Assembly: GCA_024663395.1 (NCBI GenBank)
Contig: JANFAH010000022.1
Coordinates: 62,001-126,000 of the forward strand
Reading direction: 5' to 3'
Source of the DNA: Pisolithus tinctorius
Taxonomy: Eukaryota; Basidiomycota; Agaricomycetes; Boletales; Pisolithaceae
Length of the DNA stretch: 64,000 nucleotides
The notes beneath the pieces are model-generated. The model searched no databases. It was not told where the DNA came from and saw only the letters and a list, made by a program, of their open reading frames with translations. The translations under genes were made by a program, and so were the position numbers. Shown here in pieces: positions 56,370-64,000 of this stretch; the first letter of the stretch is position 1, and each line of letters starts with the position of its first letter.

Positions 56370-57250
56370 TCACTGTTCGCGCATGCGCCCAACGTATGCG
56401 GTCATGATCGATTGTATTGAGATGGCAGCCGCGAATCGTTTCTCAGTGTCTCAGCTTTTTACCTCAAGTCCAATTCTTCACAACCGTATGACCCATGAAC
56501 TTGTTTGGCTTGCGCCCAGTCAGAAATTGAACTTCTTGTTGGCTGTTCCGTATGCCTATATGATGGCAGCGTGCCACAACCCAAAATTCGTCCTGGCCAG
56601 CCTTGGGAATGATAACGCTTGTCCGGTTATGATGGTTGCGAGCGAATGCCTCTTGCCAGTGGTTAGCAGCGAACTTGTATGCGAAACCTAGAGAAGGATA
56701 CGAGAAACGAGATACAAGTCGCGGCTCTTGAAAGTGCTTGCAATTGCACGTTTTGCAGTGATCCGTTTCTGTACAGAAGATTCCATGTATCGTCGCCTAG
56801 AGTCCGTCTGATGTTGTAGGAAATGACAAGGAAACCCCTTACTTCGAGGGAGCAAGTCCGAACGTATTGACCATATCATTCCTATTACAGTCACACCATG
56901 ATCGTCGTCATACAGTCGAATCCATCTGGACCAAGTAATAAGGACATACTTCCCAATACCCATGTTTCTTAAACCACTGTTATGAAGCGAATTTGAGAGT
57001 TTGTACTCCGAGAGGTGGTCAATAGTAGGGGTGTCCCCTTATGTAATTCGTTCTGCAGCACGAGCAGCAAGCAGCAACTGATATTCGACTCCTGGATCAA
57101 ACATAATCATTGCTAGGACAATGTACATTCAGTGATTCATATCGATGTCATATACTAAATGAGGCCGCCCACCATCGCAAGTTAGCTTGGTTGTCATCTA
57201 GGCCTGTATACATTGTCGAAACTATAACCAACCTTTTCATCTCGAATACA
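56370..57250. repeat. HET-block fragment 3
   Basis: 56.50-56.68 kb matches 18.61-18.79 kb. 56.87-57.15 kb matches 29.61-29.90 and 46.59-46.88 kb, including CAGCACGAGCAGCAAGCAGC against CAGCACGGGCAGCAAGCAAC. On the minus strand the last part is the ARAAEQ-coding exon, now in broken frames. There is no HET domain nearby, so this is an isolated decayed piece of the cassette end. Confidence 0.6.
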
Positions 57251-57422
57251 GCCTGCTAACAGCAGTTGCGATGATGCAACTACTGAATGCTATTTGTCGT
57301 AATCAATATTGCTCGCTCGAGCTGTTGTCCCGAGACTTAGGGCACAGTGGATTGTGAAGCGAAGAAATGATTGGAGGTCAACAAGTCATCAGGAAATCTA
57401 CAAAATACTAATTTTACTATTA

Positions 57423-57853
57423 GGGCCGCTCAAAGTTAAATGCGGAAAAAACACGCGAGCAAACCCAAGTGTGGTTGAGTTGTGAGTTTGTGGGTGAATA
57501 TTTAAGCTCCGACTGGAGATTCAAACTCCGCCGAAAAGCGTGCATGCTTATCAACAGAGAGATCTAGCAAGTGATAATGAACTGATAGCAAAGAAGACAA
57601 ACATCCACATTCATATGTACTACTACATACTATTGTAGTGTGAATACAAAGCAGACATATACATGGGGGGAGGGGGGGAGACAAGAATACAGCTAGGGGG
57701 GGGGATGGGGATGCATACTAAATGATGATCAATATTCTGATTAGATGAGAGCAGTTGGAGTTTGAATACTGATATTCTCAGCTGAAAACTCACCACAAAC
57801 ACCCAACAAACACCCGAGGAATTAGCTGAACCTCTAGCAACTTTGAGCGCACC
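57423..57853. repeat. MITE, non-palindromic relative of the element at 37740
   Basis: 431 bp with TA on both sides, ends GGGCCGCTCAAAGTT and AACTTTGAGCGCACC (about 15-bp inverted repeats). Its first 50 bp after the terminal repeat are unique. From TTGAGTTGTGAGTTTGTG onward it follows the loop and right arm of the 37740-38407 element closely. It carries an extra G-rich/ACAAGAATACAG insertion of about 30 bp near 57.67 kb. Confidence 0.88.
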
Positions 57854-57859
57854 TATTGA

Positions 57860-59040
57860 CATACTATTTACAACTCTTTCCAACTATTCTCACTTTTCTT
57901 ACTCATCACACTATTTATTGAAGTCAAAAAGTCAAAAAAGTTACAAGGGTGCATGGTGCTATCTGTTAGGGTATGCTAGGTGAGTGTGTACGAGCAGAAT
58001 AATTAGACAATGAATATATATACACCAAGTAGCACATGCAATCATGCTGTGCAGGTGTAGATGTACACGAGTGCGGGTGTGCCCTGTAACTATAGTTAGT
58101 GAGATGAAACAAAAAAGTAACAGAGTATAAGTACTTACTAGCCAGTTTGTTTGAAAGTGAGTGCAAGCAGGCAATCTGTGGGCATGTATGCAGGGGGCTG
58201 GTAATGATAGTTAGTAAACAAAATGAAAAAAGTAAACATATAAGTTGCAGTGGCAGAAGGTGCCATTGGTCAGGAGGGATACCCTCCTTAACCTGAATCT
58301 TCACCTGTCTTCAAGCTGTTTGCCAGCAAAGATGAGGCACTGCTGGTCTGGGGGAATGCTGTGTGGCATGTCAGTGGGCAAACTTTTACCTTCATTTCAT
58401 TGTCACAGAGTCTCAGGACTTGAAAAAAATTTGAAGCACTTGTTTTGATTACAAATCACTGGATTTGTAATCACAACACTTTAAAAATTGTCAAAGTCCC
58501 ACCAAGTACTGTACATGAACAGGTTGCAATGTTGTCAACAATGATGGCCATGACAGGTGAGCACCCTCTGTTGCACAGACCCAACTAACACACTCACCCT
58601 CAGTGCTGTTGACATCCATGATGTCCACCCCCATCCCCAGCATCCATGCCAGCAAGTTTTTTTTTTGTCTGCAGTGTCCTGACGACAACAGTAAGTTTTT
58701 TATTTTATTTTATCTACCCCCACAACATCCTGTCAATGGAGAACACCATCCAGCCCCAACATCAACATGGAGTCCACCTCATTCATTTCCCCACCATGTC
58801 TCTCAATATTACACAGGTGCATACTACTCAATGATGCCTCCATGTTGATGCCCTGAATGTTGGAGTAGGGGAGGCAGGATAGGGGTGTAGGACACAGCCG
58901 CAGACGATTGGTCAGCAGAGACAAGATGTGGGCATAGAGCGGGGTAGGAACACTACGTTACACAAGCACTGTACATGAGGAGGACACTATTCGAGAGAGG
59001 ATCATCGTTCCACACTGTTCCACGTGGTGAAGAGAGTGGA
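57860..59040. other. Non-coding region upstream of the Ty3-type element; no gene seen
   Basis: The composition differs from the flanks (many CA/TG and T-rich tracts). Two related stretches, TATAGTTAGTGAGATGAAAC.. near 58.09 kb and GATAGTTAGTAAACAAAATG.. near 58.21 kb, form an imperfect direct repeat. A perfect 11-bp hairpin GATTACAAATC/GATTTGTAATC sits at about 58448-58473. A 5' LTR of the Ty3-type element may be hidden here, but its borders cannot be fixed because the 3' LTR is outside the window. Confidence 0.4.
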
Positions 59041-59052
59041 TTCAGCCCAGGC

Positions 59053-59117
59053 ACCGTAACACCGTACTGCAACACCGTACCACAACACCGCACCGTAACA
59101 CTGCACCGCAATACCAC
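59053..59117. repeat. Short tandem repeat, unit about 11 bp (CAACACCGTAC)
   Basis: Degenerate units ACCGTAACACC, GTACTGCAACACC, GTACCACAACACC, GCACCGTAACACT and GCACCGC follow one another about 170 nt before the gag start. Variation between units indicates an old or slippage-prone minisatellite. Confidence 0.7.
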
Positions 59118-59284
59118 ACAAACACAGCAACAAACCACCACGAAACGAATGCAAGGCAACCACACGGAGTACACGTGTAGAGGAGTACAAAAGAACGAGC
59201 TAAGTAACAAGCTTTAGAAACAACCACCCCACCGCTACCAACCTGCCTAACAGAAATCAACCACACAATGCACGGGGTCGCTTC

Positions 59285-60859
59285 ATGACTCTCTGCACAC
59301 CCGACGTATCCCCAGCGTGGTCACCATTAGGAACCCCCTTCACTAGCAACTACTCGCTCCCTTCAGACCCGCAGACACCTGAAAACACACCGTCATCACC
59401 CCAGGAACAAGCCTCAACCCGAGGAATTCCCCCAACCAGAACAAACTCCCCAGAGTACCAGGGAGATGACGACCTCTACATGGTATTCCCCACACTACCG
59501 CTACCAACCCCACCGACTTTGTCAGCAGCGATAATCTGCCAAAGGGAAAGAGCGCTGTCAGTCCCAGCTCTACCACTGCTGTACATGCCAACAACACTCC
59601 CAACTCCATTGCCAGCGGCACCACCACCCCCACCAGTCCCACATCCAACACCATCAACAGGGCGCCTGAAAGCGATGGCAGAAGCAGTTCCCCTCTTCTA
59701 TGGGGACCGCACAGAGGCAGAAAACCCGAGCAACTTCATCAAAGCGTTCAACCGCAGCATGCTATTCCTCAACCCACTCTCAACCGACGCGCAGAAGATC
59801 AAAGCACTAGCCAACTACCTCAGAATGGGCTCACCAGCCGAGCGCTGGTACGAAGACCTCACGACAACACAGCTAGCCAGCTGGGACGAGCTGACCAAGG
59901 CGTTCAACGACAGATGGCCCACAACGAAGAGCGCATCCCAAACGTCAGAGGAATACCAAACAGAATTACTATCACACAAGATGCTCAAAGAAGACGTTGG
60001 AGTAATTAGGACAGTAGGCCAACAGAAGGTGTGGTCGCATGTAAGATGGGCGGATGAGGCCATGGAGCTCGCAAGGCTAGCAAAGATCAAAGGAGGGTCC
60101 ACGTTAATATGGCAGGTCAAGAAACAGCTCCCACAAGCAGTCAGGAAATTACTAGACGACGAATACATGAGTTGGAAAACATTCACGGATGACATCAAGA
60201 AGCTGAATATGTCAAAGCTGAAACAGGAATGCAAGGAGATAGAAGAGAGAAAGAGGAGAGAGGAGGAGCGAGACCAAAAGCTACTACAGAAGGTGGAAGT
60301 GGCGAAAAGAGCAACAATGGCAGACATCATGGCGCAACTCCAATGCCTCACAATCGGGCAGGTCGCAGTGCCCCGTACCGCATCAAGAACCTCGCCCTCA
60401 ACAACATCACCCAGCTCGTGATTCACACTGCAGCAGGTACCGAGATGCAACATGCAGTACACCCCACCGACAGAAGAACTAAAGGAGACAGTACGGAAAG
60501 GATTGGAGCAGCTTCCGCACCAACCTGACGACGAAGAGGGCCAAAGGAGGTACCTGTCTCAGCTCGCATCGTGGACCATGAAACATGGAGAAACCACGCG
60601 AGTCACAGAACACACACCGTACCCCCTTAAACCGGGAACCGCAATGATATGCTCCGGAGAATGCTTCAGGTGTGGAACACACGGGCATGGAAGCAGGGAC
60701 TGCCTGACACTGGAAGGAGATTCATCCAGGTTAAGCTGCAATGAAACAGCATGGAGAGCACTTTGTAACAGGGCCCTGGGTCCGTTCAATAGGAGCACCG
60801 CATACAGTATCAGACTCGTAGCGCTAGACGACCAGGGAAACGAGACAGGGTTGTTGTGA
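59285..60859 (+). pseudogene. Ty3/gypsy-type gag with in-frame TGA
   Basis: The Gag precursor would assemble the particle that holds element RNA. A Pro-rich N-terminus is followed by AMAEAVPLFYGDRTEAENPS, then NFIKAFNRSMLFLNP, MGSPAERWYEDLT and SWDELTKAFNDRWP, the retrotransposon gag fold. A charged helix KKLNMSKLKQECKEIEERKR follows. TGA at 60419-60421 stops the frame. The same frame then continues to 60859 with ELKETVRKGLEQLPHQPDDE, HGETTRVTEHTPYPLKPGTA and the zinc knuckle CFRCGTHGHGSRDC. So the stop separates capsid from nucleocapsid and is probably a mutation. Confidence 0.85.
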
Positions 60860-63800
60860 TGGACAGCACACCGACCCAGGTCCTCGACGTATCTACTACG
60901 ATAACACCAGCTTCGCCTGTACATCATATCGAGCCAGCAACCATCAATCTATACTCCGCGGCAGTGCATGAAAGAAGAGGCGATGTAGCAGATAACACGA
61001 GTCAACCTGTCCCATTCATACATCCAGTCACGCTAAAGAACGAGGACAGCACAGGAATAACGATACAAGCATTGTTCGACGATGGCGCCATGACAGGAGC
61101 CATGTCATCGAGCACGTTCAATGCAATCAAGCACACGCTAAAAGGATGGAGACCATCATCACAAATACTACACATGGCAAACGGAACTATTGTTCCATCA
61201 GAGGCCATGTGGACAGGCACAATAAACATAAAAAACACAGAAGTAACGGGAACCTTCGAGGTCTTCGACAGCGCAGGGGGCTGGTCATTCCTATTCAGGA
61301 AACCACTACTACGAGCCTTCAAAGCAATACACGACTACGCAACAGACGAGGTAACGGTCACAGATGGCAACACCACAGCAGTACTGCAAAACCACTTCAT
61401 CGACACGACACAACCACGAAGAGAGACGGAATGCAACAATGTAACACAAGAGGAAACAAAAACAGAAAGCAGAACCAACGTGTTCACCAGGAAAACGAAC
61501 CCATTCTCACCCGAGCGCATCGAATACATCGTCAGACATGTCAAGATCGGCAATGATCTAACACCGAATGAACAAAGAGAGGTCGTAGAACTACTGACTG
61601 AATTCGCAGATGTATTTGCATGCTCCCTCAGCGAAGTACTACCAATCCCCAGAGCCCGGGTTGACTTGAACTTACCAAATGACGTGTCGTTCAACACCAC
61701 AATACGCCAACGACCAATGAACCCCCCACAACAGCAGTTCATGAACAAATGGGTCGATCAAATGCTCGAGGCCGGACTAATTGAACATGCGAACATTCCC
61801 CAGATCAAGCATGTCACACCTATGGTTCTCGCACAAAAAACCCATGATACCACAGAGGGCATGACACTGGACGACATACAACAAGAATTGAACCGACAAT
61901 GTGTGGAAGCAAATATACCACAACCGTTCAAAGAACAAACGAACGCGCAGGAAAAAGAACAAGTCACGCCGAAAGAAACGGGAGAAGCACCAAAATGGAG
62001 GGTAACACAAAACTTCACGGAACTAAACAAGGCCTCGCAGATACCACCGATGTTCCAAGGAGACATTAGAGCAAAACAACAGTGACTGAGCGGGCACAGG
62101 TACGTGTCCATGTTCGACTTTGCATCTGGATTCTATGCGATCGAAGTCCCAGGCAAATGGTGGCCGTACTTCACGTTCTTTGTTGACAGAAGGGGCTACT
62201 TTTGGTACACGAGAATGGCAATGGGTTGGACCGGAGCCCCGACAATGTTTTCAGCAACCGCTTCACAATGCCTAGAAAAAGAACTCGCAGAAGGCATCCT
62301 AGAACTCTTCATGGATGACGGAGGATGCAGCGACAATACGTTCAAAGGAATGGCAGCGAAACTAAGGCGAATACTACAACAGTGCAGAAAACACAGCCTA
62401 TCGCTATCGCCGACAAAATGCCGACTTTTCATGACAGAAATGACGTTCGTAGGAGCTACAGTAGGCCCACAGGGCGTACAGCCGGACCTATCAAAACTAA
62501 CAGTGATTGTCAACTGGAAACAACCCGACGACGCACTCAACCTGACATCATTTCTAGGGCTCACAGGACACTTCTGCGACCTCATCAAAGGATATGCCAA
62601 AATAGAAGGACCACTATGCGACCTAATGAAACAAGTGGACATCCCTAAGCCCATTTCCAAAGCCACGTATCGAAAAGCAATGACTAATTACAAGCTGGCA
62701 GATAAATGGGAACAGAAGCACACCGAAGCCTTTCTAAGGCTGAAAGTCATGCTGACAAGCCAACCAACACTACATGCACCGCGGTGTAGGAATAGGTAAA
62801 ATAGATATACCTAGAAAAAGTAATAGTCAGTAATGATGGGCGAGTATAATTCTCGACCCAAAAGGGAGGTTCTCTCTGGAGAAAGAAGTGTAGTAAAATG
62901 TAAAAAATGCGAACTAGAAAAAAAAGATACTTAGCTGTGCCTGTCTAATACTCTTGCCAGTCCTCCTGGCACTTTGGGTACTCCCCAAAGTAATAAATCT
63001 AACTTCGAAAACTCGCCGAAATGCGAGACTAAATCACCCTACTACTGAGGGCCTGTGACATGGATTGTTTTTTATGGTAAACTGAACTCGCGCGAACACA
63101 GCACGCGCGCTTAGTCAGCAACGTGGCTGCTCGTCACCAAGTCCAGGGGTACAAACACAAAAACAAAGGCAAGAAATAAAACAAGTCCTTCCACCCCTAA
63201 ACTCCTGACCAAGACGGATTCTCCTAGGGAACTCGAACTCGTTCCCTACAGCGGTACGACGGCACACCGTTCATTGTAACCACAGACGGATGCCAAGAAG
63301 GATTTGGGGCGGTACTAACACAAAAAACAAAAGTTCAGGTGTCGAACGGCAAAACGGTAGAACGAACAGTACCCATCGCATTCGCGTCCAAAAGAACTTC
63401 ATCAGCTGAGCGAAACTACAAACCATTTCTGTTAGAATTCGCAGCACTAAAATACAGCCTGGACTGTTTCACAGACATAATTTGGGGATACCCAATAGAA
63501 ATTGAAACTGACTGCAAAGCACTAAAAGACGTCCTGTCCAACAGCTCGATATCGGCTGCACATGCAAGGTGGCGAGACGGCATAGTCACACACAATATAA
63601 TAGCCGTAAGACATGTACCGGGACATCTGAACGTAGTAGCAGATGGACTAAGCCGCCAATGGGACAACACAGCCCGCACAAATGAAGACGGCAGTGACTG
63701 GACAGTCAGCCCAGACCCAGAAGCGGCATCAGGTTTAGTAAATGACGTGTTCATGATCACTAAACTATCACAGGAAAATCAGCAACTACGAGAACACTTC

Positions 63801-64000
63801 CAACATGAACCATTGTTCATGGAAGTAATAGACGCGATACTTAACGTCGACACAAACACCCCCATAAGAGACTGCAACAGAGCGAGACACAAGTCAATGC
63901 AGTACTTGGTAGATCAAGGTAAACTATGGCGGTTAAACGGTGGCACCAGCATACGACCGAGACACAAGGTAGAATGCATTGCAAGAGCAGAGGCACTCGA
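60859..64000 (+). pseudogene. Ty3/gypsy-type pol, broken by a TGA and an insertion, cut by the window edge
   Basis: The pol ATG overlaps the gag stop (TGATG), placing pol in the -1 frame. Protease: ALFDDGAMTGAMSS near residue 75 (DDGA in place of the common DSGA). Reverse transcriptase: DLNLPNDVSFNTTIRQRPMN, KWRVTQNFTELNKASQIPPM, an in-frame TGA at 62083-62085 just before LSGHRYVSMFDFASGFYAIE, MAMGWTGAPTMFSATASQCL and the polymerase motif LFMDDGG. At 62784 the frame enters a foreign 466-bp insertion and resumes at 63251 with TTDGCQEGFGAVLTQK, LLEFAALKYSLDCF, IETDCKALKD and HLNVVADGLSR (ribonuclease H). It then runs into the start of integrase (H2C2-like MQYLVDQGKLWRLNGG) and is open to the window end. 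The copy is not autonomous. Confidence 0.9.
62785..63250. mobile_element. LTR-like insertion (probable solo LTR) inside pol
   Basis: 466 bp beginning TGTAGGAATAGG and ending GTTCCCTACA, i.e. TG..CA ends with short inverted repeats (TGTAGG/CCCTACA). It is flanked by GCGG at 62781-62784 and 63251-63254. Removing it and one GCGG restores the pol frame between reverse transcriptase and ribonuclease H. There is no coding capacity. GGTAAACTGAACTCGCGCG and CACGCGCGC give a GC-rich inverted segment near 63.08-63.11 kb. A repeat of 4 rather than the usual 5 bp is a small oddity. Confidence 0.82.

Noticed and set aside
58448..58473. Hairpin as a Helitron 3' end
   Set aside because: It is not followed by CTRR at the right distance and no Rep/helicase coding sequence is near.
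59053..59117. Short repeats as a CRISPR array
   Set aside because: Units are about 11 bp and contiguous with no spacers, in a eukaryotic genome.

Overview
The window is nuclear DNA of a filamentous fungus, most probably an Agaricomycete basidiomycete. The evidence is very intron-dense genes (introns of about 45-60 nt, many exons under 15 nt), tandem HET-domain genes, small multi-copy seven-TM genes, and LINE, PIF/Harbinger and Ty3-type elements of kinds common in these fungi. All splice sites were placed by eye from splice consensus, reading frame and family conservation. No search or alignment program was run. Where a model's summed exon length is a multiple of three, the entry says so.

Layout. 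1-13.4 kb: a cluster of four copies of a seven-TM protein gene. Copy A is cut by the window edge and carries a 6.6-kb LINE (ORF1 + ORF2, both open) in its third intron. Copy B is a deletion remnant, copy C is intact and copy D is decayed. 13.6-28.5 kb: housekeeping genes, namely an ARMT1-type DUF89 protein, the NatC catalytic subunit NAA30, the large scaffold nucleoporin Nup192/Nup205 and, convergent with it, the Golgi protein SFT2. 28.6-39.3 kb: a repeat-rich block with a HET gene (HET1) split by a PIF/Harbinger transposon with a TTA target duplication. Next to it is a 668-bp palindromic MITE. 39.6-44.4 kb: a single-pass membrane protein with an extracellular beta-sandwich-like part, then the ER chaperone BiP/Kar2 (HDEL end). 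46.6-51 kb: a second, uninterrupted HET gene (HET2) with the same downstream region as HET1. 51.4-56 kb: an NCS1 permease, a PDAP1-like phosphoprotein and, divergent from it, the complex I LYR subunit NDUFA6. 56.4-64 kb: decayed HET-block fragments, a second MITE copy, and a Ty3/gypsy-type element whose pol is broken by a nonsense codon and by a 466-bp LTR-like insertion.

The conserved genes are unrelated core functions (nuclear pore, protein N-acetylation, ER folding, Golgi traffic, respiration). They alternate with accessory islands (seven-TM cluster, HET blocks, mobile elements) where duplication and transposition concentrate. The most unusual observations are the run of 6-13-nt micro-exons in the DUF89 gene, the palindromic MITE with 310-bp arms next to its half-palindromic relative, the clean Harbinger insertion in a HET exon, and a LINE 3' end that looks like a 3' transduction.
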